Origin: Candidatus Geoarchaeota archaeon
Lineage (GTDB): Archaea; Thermoproteota; Thermoprotei; Gearchaeales; WAQG01
DNA length: 14,816 bases
Direction of reading: 5' to 3'
Assembly (NCBI GenBank): GCA_015520395.1
Contig: WAQG01000118.1
Span: forward strand, 1 to 14,816
Positions 1 through 7,149 of the stretch are shown piece by piece. Below the pieces are notes generated by a model. The model was not told the origin of the DNA and searched no databases. It saw only the letters and a list, made by a program, of their open reading frames with translations. The number at the start of each line of letters is the position of its first letter. Within the stretch, counting starts at the first letter, position 1. Both the position numbers and the translations under genes were made by a program.

Positions 1-336
1 CTCCATAGGAGGTTCATAGAGAAGCGTGAGGATTATCTTTCATTCATCTCTGCAGGTCATGTAGGCCTTAACTGTGGTCTATGGCTGGGCGGTTCGAGCG
101 TAAAGAAATTTGACTATGCATTGGCATCCTTAGCAATATTGTCTAATGGTTTAGGAGCGCGGGGCGAGTTCCTTCCAGGCGAAATAGTGTATTCGGACTT
201 CTACGATATGGTGGGAAAGATAAGGATGACAAGCGTGGATGAGCTTGTTGAGCTTGGCAGGATGAACAAGGAGAAGGTCGAGAAGATGTATAACCAGGCA
301 TTAAGCCAGTTTAGACGCAGGCTTAGAGTCATCTAG
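1..336 (+). CDS. Unrecognised protein, C-terminal part (5' end outside window)
   Basis: The frame is open from the first base to a TAG at 334-336, giving the last 111 residues of a protein that begins before the window. A TTG at 121 could be read as a start, but the open frame upstream shows no break, so I treat it as internal. The visible part has a Gly-rich stretch (GLWLGGSS, about residues 27-34) and ends in a charged, probably helical tail rich in Lys, Glu and Arg. I do not recognise the family and propose no function. The stop overlaps the stop of the opposing Lsm gene by 4 nt. Confidence 0.7.
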   Translation, partial: LHRRFIEKREDYLSFISAGHVGLNCGLWLGGSSVKKFDYALASLAILSNGLGARGEFLPGEIVYSDFYDMVGKIRMTSVDELVELGRMNKEKVEKMYNQALSQFRRRLRVI

Positions 337-689
337 CGTCTTTTACGCTTCTGGAGAACGTCCTCAACGACCTTTGCTGGCACATTCATTATCTGGGCTA
401 TCTCGCTTATCGTCAGGTTAGATTCGTAGAGCGCCTTAACGGTCTCCTCAAACTTCTCCCTATCCTCCCCCTCCTCGGATTCAAGGAAGTATATCTGTGA
501 GATCACCGACCCATTAATGTAGACGCTTGGCACCCACCTGTTCTTCTCATAAGCATTCTCGAGGATTACGCTTCCATCATCCGGGTTAAACGAGGCCAGC
601 CGCCCAATAATAATCCTGTCATCGATCGTTCTAACCTCCACAGTCTTCCCCACATTTCTTGAGATTCTTTCATAGAGCCCTGAACCCAC
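333..689 (-). CDS. Lsm/Sm-like archaeal protein with C-terminal helix-turn-helix
   Basis: A 118-aa protein. Residues 5-70 form an Sm fold: an N-terminal helix (LYERISRN), an Sm1-like strand set (GKTVEVRT to VILENAYEK) and an Sm2-like motif (YINGSVISQIYFLE). Archaeal Lsm proteins form hexa- or heptameric rings that bind U-rich RNA. After an acidic linker (ESEEGEDREKFEE), residues 80-118 look like a small helix-turn-helix (TISEIAQIMNVPAKVVEDVL) with a basic tail (QKRKRR), a C-terminal extension absent from minimal SmAP proteins. This suggests RNA or DNA binding beyond the ring; that role is inferred. The start is GTG at 687-689: the frame upstream is open only to 752 and has no ATG, GTG or TTG, and later starts would remove the first Sm helix. 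It converges tail to tail with the preceding gene. Confidence 0.8.
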   Translation of the reverse strand: MGSGLYERISRNVGKTVEVRTIDDRIIIGRLASFNPDDGSVILENAYEKNRWVPSVYINGSVISQIYFLESEEGEDREKFEETVKALYESNLTISEIAQIMNVPAKVVEDVLQKRKRR

Positions 690-704
690 CTCTTCCCACC
701 CGGC

Positions 705-716
705 AAAGATATAACC
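705..716 (-). promoter_or_regulatory. Possible TATA element for the Lsm gene
   Basis: On the minus strand this reads GGTTATATCTTT, centred about 22 nt upstream of the GTG start. The spacing is slightly short for a leaderless archaeal promoter, so the assignment is tentative. A second AT-rich element at 843-853 could instead drive a longer leader. Confidence 0.3.
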
Positions 717-797
717 AATGATCGGATAGATAAACTTTCCACAACCCTCACATCACCAGAAAATGAACGCAGAGCAGTACAAAGATACAACATGCCT

Positions 798-817
798 AAC
801 CGAACAGATACTCGGTT
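798..817. repeat. Inverted repeat in the spacer between the Lsm gene and tRNA-Gly
   Basis: AACCGA (798-803) and TCGGTT (812-817) are perfect 6-base complements around an 8-base loop. On the minus strand a TATA-like run (CTTTTTAAACC, 853-843) lies about 31 nt upstream of this hairpin, so it would sit near the 5' end of a transcript started there. It may be an operator, a leader hairpin of the Lsm mRNA, or chance. Confidence 0.3.
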
Positions 818-942
818 CTCAAACAAAGTTAATCCAGATATAGGTTTAAAAAGTATTGATAATTAAATAAATTAGAGAATTCAAGCATCAATCTCCACTA
901 AAAGATTAACATATATTAAATATTGGATATCCTATTGAGATT

Positions 943-1020
943 TGGTGCGGCCGCCGGGATTTGAACCCGGGTCGCCGGCTCGGGAGGCCGGTGTCCTAGT
1001 CCTGGCTAGACGACGGCCGC
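943..1020 (-). tRNA. tRNA-Gly, anticodon CCC, CCA encoded
   Basis: Read on the minus strand from 1020, all four arms fold. The acceptor stem GCGGCCG/CGGCCGC has 7 perfect pairs. The anticodon stem CCGGC/GCCGG encloses the 7-base loop CTCCCGA, so positions 34-36 are CCC, reading the glycine codon GGG. The T stem CCGGG/CCCGG encloses TTCAAAT. The variable loop is 4 nt and there is no intron. The discriminator is A, followed in the DNA by CCA (943-945), so the 3' CCA is encoded here. The mature body is 75 nt plus CCA. Confidence 0.97.
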
Positions 1021-1043
1021 TCAAGAAGAATCAAGATGTTAAG

Positions 1044-1053
1044 GTTATTAAAT
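1044..1053 (-). promoter_or_regulatory. TATA box of tRNA-Gly
   Basis: On the minus strand this is GATTTAATAA, centred about 28 nt upstream of the first tRNA base, the expected spacing for an archaeal TATA box with transcription starting at or close to the mature 5' end. Confidence 0.6.
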
Positions 1054-1127
1054 CTTTGTAAGGGGTCAAGGGGTCCGTTTAAGCCTCTTTGTTTGAGGTC
1101 TGGAGGATGGGTGGGGATATCTTTTTT

Positions 1128-1149
1128 GGATTCTAATTTTCTAGAATCC
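1128..1149. repeat. Perfect 8-bp inverted repeat upstream of the CUB-protein promoter
   Basis: GGATTCTA (1128-1135) and TAGAATCC (1142-1149) are exact reverse complements around a 6-nt spacer. It ends about 15 nt before the TATA element at 1165, just upstream of the expected BRE. That position would suit a dimeric regulator; alternatively it is a hairpin. No + strand gene precedes it, so a terminator role is unlikely on this strand. Confidence 0.45.
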
Positions 1150-1164
1150 GCGTTCCCAAATAAG

Positions 1165-1172
1165 TTTTATAT
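1165..1172 (+). promoter_or_regulatory. TATA box of the CUB-repeat protein gene
   Basis: TTTTATAT preceded by an A-rich BRE-like stretch (CCCAAATAAG). Its centre lies about 39 nt before the ATG at 1208, so transcription would start near 1194 and leave a leader of about 14 nt. Confidence 0.5.
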
Positions 1173-1207
1173 GGTTTTACTGCGGGTGTGGGTATGGGTG
1201 TTAAGGA

Positions 1208-4200
1208 ATGCGTTTGTTGAAAGCAGTTTCCGGGTTAATTGCAGCAGTTCTAATATTATCCGTAGTGATCGTGGCCCTGCCGGTGCCCGTAGCCGCTGCT
1301 GCTGCCGAGGAGAACGTATCTCCTCCAATAGAGTCGCCACACCCATATCCAAACTACTACTATAATGAGTGGACAATAAGCAAGAGTGGGGCTGCAGCGA
1401 TAAAGGTCTTCTTTGATTACATTAGTGTGGAGGGAGACTACGACTGGATTTTTATAATGGACGGCAACTATTACGTGTACGAGATAATTACCGGAGTACA
1501 TGATGATTACTGGACTGTCTGGGTGCCGGGAGACACTGTTATTATTGCCCTCGAGTCAGACTATTCAAACAATGCGTTTGGCTTCAACATAACAAAGTAC
1601 AAATACACCGACACATACACGTTCCAGCCGAGCAATTCAACCTACATAGTAAGGTACGAGCCTCCAACTAAGCACAAGCTGGTCGGGGTCGTAGGAGAAA
1701 GCTATACTTTCAACATAAGGGTGAAGAGCGTCGATGGATATCACTATCCAGTTGCAATAGGCATCGACAACCCCATGGCAGGCATCCTTGAGATAACCTC
1801 ACCAGAATCAGTAGTACTAGGCCTCTCCACACAGATATCGACGTTTGATCTCGTGCCCATAATTGAGAGCCCACACCCATATCCAAACAACTATGATAAC
1901 AGTTGGACGATAACCCATCCAGGCGCGGCAAGGATAAGGGTATTCTTCGACTACATTGAGGTTGAGACGGGCTGGGACTACATATATATCGAGGATGCCG
2001 ATCATGTGGTCTACGAGAGCATCACAGGAATCCATGATGATTATTGGAGCGTTTGGGTTCCCGGAGACACACTAGTCATCCACATGGTCTCTGACTTCAG
2101 TATTACGTGGTGGGGCTTCAACGCCACAAAGTATCAGGTTGAAGTTATGGAGTTCCCGGTTGTCAGCCTTGACGAACCAGTCGAGTCGCCACACCCATAC
2201 AAGAACTGTAGCAACATTCTAAGAAGCATAAGTGAGCCCAATGCTATTGCTATTAGCGTGTTCTTCGACTATATAGAACTGAAGGATGCTGGAGACATAA
2301 TTTACATAATGGATGCCGACGGTGTCGTCTGGGAGACTATACAGGGCCCGATCACCATTGATGACTACTGGACAGACATGATAAGTGGATCGACCGTAAA
2401 CGTGAAGCTCGTCTCTAACTGCTATGGGACGGCATTCGGCTTCAATATAACTAAGTATAAGTACTGGCCATCCTACATAACGGGCCCGATAGAGTCGCCA
2501 CACCCATATCCAAACAACTATGATCACACTTGGGTAAGGACGGTTCCGGGCGCCTCAAGGCTGAGGCTCTACTTTGACTTTATCAGCCTTGAGCCAGGCG
2601 TCTTCGATGAGTACGGCAACCTTCTACATGGGTTTGACTGGCTCTACATCTATGATGGAGATGACAACCTCGTTTATAGAATAACTGGCTATAACTCGAC
2701 CCATGCCTATGAGGCTGTGAGCGGCACCTTTATTCCAGCTACTGGCTGGGTCACGGGGTGGATCTACTCTGATACGGTTAAGGTCAGGCTTGTGACAGAC
2801 TACGTGGTGTGGGCTCAAGGCTTCAGGGTAAGCCAGGTGCAATCCGACCAGGAGGATGAGATAGTAATACCGATAACTATAACGGCCAAGGAGCCCGTCT
2901 GGACGCAGTTTAAGGTCATATTAAGTGGTTATAACCCCGCAGATCCGGACAGCCCAATTGTACGAACCCTTGTCTACGAGTTCCTCGCAGTCGGGATAAA
3001 GGTAACAAGACAGAGTAGCTCCTACAACCTACCCGTATTCGAAGAGGAAATAAATTACGTAGTCAATATGAGCACTCCAATCTCACCAAAGATCGACGCC
3101 ACGGCCATTGCTGTCTCGCTTGTCTCAAACTACCTCTCAGGTCTAACCAACAATCCATGGGTTAAGGTTGAGGGCGGGCTGCCCTACACCAATTACCCCA
3201 ATCGGGTTCCGACCGACGTGCTGGGGCCGCTGGGCATACCATTTGAAACGCCTTTAGAGTCTCCGCATGACATAGAGCCATTCTCACCTATAGAGTCGCC
3301 ACACCCATATCCAGCGGATTATAGTGAGAAGTGGGAGATCTACCATCCAAACGCCAGTGAGATCCAGGTGTTCTTCGAGAATATAACGCTTGAGAGCGGC
3401 GACGTCGTTTACATCAAAGACAAATATGGGCACATCTACGAAACAATAACGACTAACGTGACGAACTACTGGAGCGTTTGGGTTCCCGGAGACACACTAG
3501 TCATCCATCTGAAGGAGGATGGGGACGGGCTTACTGCATGGGGTATAAACGCCACCCAATACCGTGCCAGGAGCAAGTGGTCGCTAAGCCACTGCGGCGC
3601 CGACAGAATTAGGATACTGTTTGAGAGGATAGGGCTGCGTTCCGGAGACGCCATATATATCGAGGATCTGGCAGGAACCGTATATGAGACTATAACTGGA
3701 AACCATACCGACTACTGGACATCATGGATACCCGTCGACACTGTGGTAATAGTGCTCGAGATCACGAACAGCCCAAGTGTCAGCATATGTACATGTGCTG
3801 GCGAGGTTGAGGGGCCAAAGCCCTCATGGGGCTTCAAGGCAGTGAAGATTCAGTCAATATTCACGTCCTCCGTATTCGTGGAGTCTCCGCACCCATATCC
3901 GAACAACGCCTACATGGAGTGGACAATATCTCAGCCCATGGCCTCGGCAGTCAGGGTGCACTTCAGCTGGATACAAATGGAGTGGGGCTATGATTACATA
4001 ACGATCATGGATGACAACTACAACGTGTATGAGAGGATAACCGGATACCGCACTAACTACTGGTCTGTCTGGGTACCAGGAAGCACTGTGAAGATCAGGT
4101 TGGCAAGCGACTTTATAATTAATTATAACGGCTTTGTCATTGACCAGATAGAGTGGGTTTACGCCGACTACTCACTGCTTGCCGCCATCGGCGGCTTTTC

Positions 4201-5116
4201 ATCCTCCGTGGAGTTCTCCTATAAGGTATACAGGGTTAACTACATGGTTGAGAAGTATTGGAACAGCATGCCATACCATGAGTGGAGCGTCGATGATATA
4301 ACTGCTAGAGTCAGGATCGGCTTTGATATACTCGTCTGGATCTACAACATGGAGACAGAGGAGCTCATACCGGTCAATTCCGAGTTTGATCCTCTACTCG
4401 AGAGGGTAGAGCTATCAACGCCCATAGAGTCTCCGCACCCATATCCGAACAACTATGATGCGACTTACCCGATATCAGAGCCCGGAGCAAAGTTCATGAG
4501 GGTCTTCTTCGACACAATAGAGCTAAGGACAAATGATGTAATATACATAGAAGATACGCAGGGCATCATTTACGAGGTCATAAAGGAGAACATGACCGAC
4601 CACTGGAGCGCCTGGGTGCCTGGAGACACCATAATTGTCCACCTTATCACCAATAATGACGGGAAGACCGCCTGGGGCTTCAACATAACCAAGTACGATG
4701 CACTTCTGGGCTGCACTACCCTGAGGATAGAGGTGGTGGACGAGGGGATAATAGATATAGGCGACTATAGCGCCACGACCAACCTAAACTGGATCTCGAT
4801 CCAGAAGGGCTACACAGGAGAGCTTGACCTCACTATAAAGTCGCTCGGCGGATACTCCACCGACCTCATGATAGTGATCGAGGGTCTCCCCGAGGGCCTA
4901 CAGCTAAACATATCTGGCACAGAGATGACCTATGAGGATGGCAAGTGGATCTACACAGTGACCCTGGAGCCCGGAGAGGAGCTGGTGCTGCCAATCGACA
5001 TAACCGTCCCAGAGCTTGGCGTGGCCTCCGGCACCTACATGTTCACAATAAAGGTAATCGACCTCAGAACTGGCACACTACGCATAATAACACCGCTACA
5101 CCTGATCGTGATTTAA
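1208..5116 (+). CDS. Large secreted protein of eight tandem CUB-like modules
   Basis: A 1302-aa exported protein. Residues 1-33 are a signal peptide (basic MRLLK, a hydrophobic core, then an Ala-rich site before EEN). Eight CUB-like beta-sandwich modules begin near residues 42, 220, 326, 429, 696, 790, 892 and 1074. Seven open with ESPHPY; the module at 790 lacks it, and a broken copy (ESPHD) lies at 684. Each then carries a VFFDYIE-type strand, a DxIYIxD strand, YExITG, YWSVWVPGDT and a WGFNxTKY ending. Other beta-rich segments lie between modules (about 135-215, 555-683 and 980-1070). Residues 1190-1302 resemble a NEW3/CARDB-like beta domain. CUB domains bind proteins or sugars, often with Ca2+; the ligand here is unknown. 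No C-terminal membrane segment is seen, so the protein is released or held by the S-layer. The in-frame TAA at 1202 makes ATG 1208 the first possible start. Confidence 0.85.
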   Translation: MRLLKAVSGLIAAVLILSVVIVALPVPVAAAAAEENVSPPIESPHPYPNYYYNEWTISKSGAAAIKVFFDYISVEGDYDWIFIMDGNYYVYEIITGVHDDYWTVWVPGDTVIIALESDYSNNAFGFNITKYKYTDTYTFQPSNSTYIVRYEPPTKHKLVGVVGESYTFNIRVKSVDGYHYPVAIGIDNPMAGILEITSPESVVLGLSTQISTFDLVPIIESPHPYPNNYDNSWTITHPGAARIRVFFDYIEVETGWDYIYIEDADHVVYESITGIHDDYWSVWVPGDTLVIHMVSDFSITWWGFNATKYQVEVMEFPVVSLDEPVESPHPYKNCSNILRSISEPNAIAISVFFDYIELKDAGDIIYIMDADGVVWETIQGPITIDDYWTDMISGSTVNVKLVSNCYGTAFGFNITKYKYWPSYITGPIESPHPYPNNYDHTWVRTVPGASRLRLYFDFISLEPGVFDEYGNLLHGFDWLYIYDGDDNLVYRITGYNSTHAYEAVSGTFIPATGWVTGWIYSDTVKVRLVTDYVVWAQGFRVSQVQSDQEDEIVIPITITAKEPVWTQFKVILSGYNPADPDSPIVRTLVYEFLAVGIKVTRQSSSYNLPVFEEEINYVVNMSTPISPKIDATAIAVSLVSNYLSGLTNNPWVKVEGGLPYTNYPNRVPTDVLGPLGIPFETPLESPHDIEPFSPIESPHPYPADYSEKWEIYHPNASEIQVFFENITLESGDVVYIKDKYGHIYETITTNVTNYWSVWVPGDTLVIHLKEDGDGLTAWGINATQYRARSKWSLSHCGADRIRILFERIGLRSGDAIYIEDLAGTVYETITGNHTDYWTSWIPVDTVVIVLEITNSPSVSICTCAGEVEGPKPSWGFKAVKIQSIFTSSVFVESPHPYPNNAYMEWTISQPMASAVRVHFSWIQMEWGYDYITIMDDNYNVYERITGYRTNYWSVWVPGSTVKIRLASDFIINYNGFVIDQIEWVYADYSLLAAIGGFSSSVEFSYKVYRVNYMVEKYWNSMPYHEWSVDDITARVRIGFDILVWIYNMETEELIPVNSEFDPLLERVELSTPIESPHPYPNNYDATYPISEPGAKFMRVFFDTIELRTNDVIYIEDTQGIIYEVIKENMTDHWSAWVPGDTIIVHLITNNDGKTAWGFNITKYDALLGCTTLRIEVVDEGIIDIGDYSATTNLNWISIQKGYTGELDLTIKSLGGYSTDLMIVIEGLPEGLQLNISGTEMTYEDGKWIYTVTLEPGEELVLPIDITVPELGVASGTYMFTIKVIDLRTGTLRIITPLHLIVI
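2045..2082 (+). repeat. 38-nt exact repeat, copy 1 (CUB module 2)
   Basis: This stretch, coding for the WSVWVPGDTLVIH region, is identical base for base to 3470-3507 in module 5. Other modules encode nearly the same peptide with several synonymous differences, so this pair points to recent duplication or gene conversion within the gene. Confidence 0.8.
3470..3507 (+). repeat. 38-nt exact repeat, copy 2 (CUB module 5)
   Basis: Second copy of the stretch at 2045-2082; identity ends at the codon after the conserved isoleucine. Confidence 0.8.
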
Positions 5117-5133
5117 ATGCCCTAAAAACCAAT

Positions 5134-5141
5134 ATTTTTTA
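5134..5141 (+). terminator. T-run after the CUB-protein gene
   Basis: A run of six T (5135-5140) begins about 18 nt after the TAA of the CUB-protein gene. Archaeal termination often needs only such a T-run. The same AT-rich stretch (TTTTTTATC) could also serve as the TATA element of the next gene, whose ATG is about 40 nt further on. Confidence 0.45.
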
Positions 5142-5178
5142 TCTCTGCTAAACTTCTAGTTGAAGGGGTTGAAAAGCC

Positions 5179-7149
5179 ATGAGGAGAAATATCCTAGTAT
5201 ATATGCTCATCCTGATGTTTACGGTCTCCATCTGCCCGCTATCCTCAGTTTTCCCGCCGTTAAATATCTCTGCCGAAGAGCAACCCTGGATTGTTTCCCC
5301 GAAAATAGGAGCCCCCCTCTCAGCCCAGCCTTCAGAAACCATTGAGATTATAGTTAGCTCTCCCACAAGCCCTGAGAAGGTTAAGGTTTGGGTGAGAAGC
5401 TTTTATACCGATGAACGAAAACTCCTGTTGGCTGGCACTAGCTATAAGGATGGAAGGCTGAAGATCTCCGTGAAGCTCCCCTCGGATATCACGCCTGGGC
5501 TTTACGATGTTATTATTGATGTGAGGGTCGATGGGGATGTTTATAGGCTTGTGGAGAGAAACTCCCTCTACATCTACACCACACTTTCGGGAGCAATGAG
5601 GATCGTTCATGTATCCGATTTGCTCTATGACCAGAAGCCTGAAAACCTGAGGCTGCTTATCGATGAGCTGAATTTCCTTCAGGTCGACCTCCTTGTGATA
5701 ACTGGGCGTCTTACGTCCGGGGATTTGGCGCCATATGTGGAGGAGATCGTGGAGACGTTGGGGACAGCTCACTTCCCTATAGTAGTTGCCCCACCGCCAG
5801 ACTATAGTGAGGTCTTTGAGAGGTGGATAGCCCCGCCCAGGAGTATCATCAGGATAGGCAACCTATATGTATATACTCTCGAATCTAAGGACGGGTATAT
5901 TGAGCGAGACGCCATGACGTGGCTTAAAAACGCTTTAAAGGGCGTAGGGGCAGAGCATTTCAAGATCATTGCAACATACCCCTCCGTCTTCGCGGCAACC
6001 AAGAACTTTTCGTGGAATATGTCCGAGAGGATACTCTACTCCTCCGCCACCGAGGCTTGGCGCTCTCATCAGGATTTACTTAATGAGCTGTTAGACCTGG
6101 TTAGGCTCTATGACATAAGGCTGATCCTCGGCGGGTCAATTGGAAGGGATGAGGTCTTCTCCTACTATCTGAGACACCACTTTGTATCCTCCACATCCAT
6201 AGTGGGCGGCATGGATCCGGATGTGCCTGAGGGATTTAGAATGATGCTAATCCAGGTCTACCCCGACCCCGTCGTTGCAAGCTTCTCTATGTTTGGAACG
6301 CCGCCCTCAGTAAGGCCCCACTCAACAGCCCTCGACAAAGTAATTGTTAGGTATGGTCCAAGGAACGATGGCACAACGGATGCGGTTACGGCAATAGTAG
6401 AAAACAACCTCGACACGCTGGTCAGGGGCCCGCTGTATTTCCTGCTGACCACAAACTACTCGAGATGGGCTTACACGCTATACTCGCCAGTAACCTTTCC
6501 TTACGAGGCGAACTCCACCGCCAGGTGGAACATATTTACTGTGAAGGTCGTCGTGGCTCCAGGGAAGACTCTCCGCGTTACCATAGCCAGGGAGGAGGAT
6601 ACTGAGCCCCCCATGATAGGAGAGCCCCTGATAGAGCAGATAGACAACACCATACGGATAGCGGTCAATGTGAGTGATGAGGGCTGGGGCGTCGAGACCG
6701 TTAGGGCTAACCTAACGCTGGACGGCTCAAGCATAGGATCATATGTGATGTTCCCCGCTGGCAACGAGAGCTACGTGGTGGAAATAGCCCATCCCGGAGA
6801 AGGCATGTTAGGCATAGTTATTGTAGCGAGCGACTACGCCTTAAACACGGCTATAAGCAAGCAGTATACATATAACCTGGCGTCACCAACAACCACTACG
6901 GCGGAAACCACGACACCGACCACTACGTCAACAACCACCACAACCACGATTCCAACTGGAGTCTCGACATCCACACCGACACCATCGCCTTCAACAACCC
7001 CATCGCCCACAACTACGTCAAAGACAACAACCGGTGGCCCCCTCCAGCCCAGCTACTCTCAGTATATCGCAATAATACTCATAGTTGCCGCCGCAGCCCT
7101 AGGAGCCTTACTGTACATTATGAGGAAGCGCCAACCTACCTCCTCCTAA
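5179..7149 (+). CDS. Membrane-anchored surface protein with a degenerate calcineurin-like phosphoesterase domain
   Basis: A 656-aa protein. Parts in order: signal peptide (1-31); beta-sandwich (about 35-135); a segment with the layout of metallophosphoesterases (140-365, RIVHVSDLL, LLVITGRLTSGD, VVAPPPDYSE, IIATYPSVF, LILGGSIGRDE); a further beta region; an Ig-like domain (about 480-565, DTEPPMIGE to VASDYALNT); a Thr/Ser/Pro stalk (569-621), probably glycosylated; one membrane helix (629-648) and a basic tail (RKRQ). In active relatives the five motifs are DxH, GD, GNHD, HHP and GHxH. Here the ligands become L149, R177, PPP (205-207), Y267-P268, and S320 with G322. The fold is therefore likely kept and the metal centre lost, pointing to a binding or structural role outside the cell (inferred). 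An in-frame TGA at 5170 fixes ATG 5179 as the first start. It follows the CUB gene by 62 nt and overlaps the opposing PLD gene by 14 nt. Confidence 0.82.
   Translation: MRRNILVYMLILMFTVSICPLSSVFPPLNISAEEQPWIVSPKIGAPLSAQPSETIEIIVSSPTSPEKVKVWVRSFYTDERKLLLAGTSYKDGRLKISVKLPSDITPGLYDVIIDVRVDGDVYRLVERNSLYIYTTLSGAMRIVHVSDLLYDQKPENLRLLIDELNFLQVDLLVITGRLTSGDLAPYVEEIVETLGTAHFPIVVAPPPDYSEVFERWIAPPRSIIRIGNLYVYTLESKDGYIERDAMTWLKNALKGVGAEHFKIIATYPSVFAATKNFSWNMSERILYSSATEAWRSHQDLLNELLDLVRLYDIRLILGGSIGRDEVFSYYLRHHFVSSTSIVGGMDPDVPEGFRMMLIQVYPDPVVASFSMFGTPPSVRPHSTALDKVIVRYGPRNDGTTDAVTAIVENNLDTLVRGPLYFLLTTNYSRWAYTLYSPVTFPYEANSTARWNIFTVKVVVAPGKTLRVTIAREEDTEPPMIGEPLIEQIDNTIRIAVNVSDEGWGVETVRANLTLDGSSIGSYVMFPAGNESYVVEIAHPGEGMLGIVIVASDYALNTAISKQYTYNLASPTTTTAETTTPTTTSTTTTTTIPTGVSTSTPTPSPSTTPSPTTTSKTTTGGPLQPSYSQYIAIILIVAAAALGALLYIMRKRQPTSS

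Noticed and set aside
566..826. Minus-strand open frame of 86 codons overlapping the Lsm gene
   Set aside because: Most of it lies in another frame of the well-supported Lsm gene, and its peptide shows no recognisable domain.
843..942. C/D box small RNA in the AT-rich spacer
   Set aside because: A weak box C-like TTGATGC occurs on the minus strand, but no matching D box (CTGA) at a suitable distance.
1331..4460. Regularly recurring near-identical DNA segments that could be taken for a CRISPR array
   Set aside because: The copies lie 100-800 nt apart, stay in one reading frame and encode the ESPHPYP lead of protein modules.
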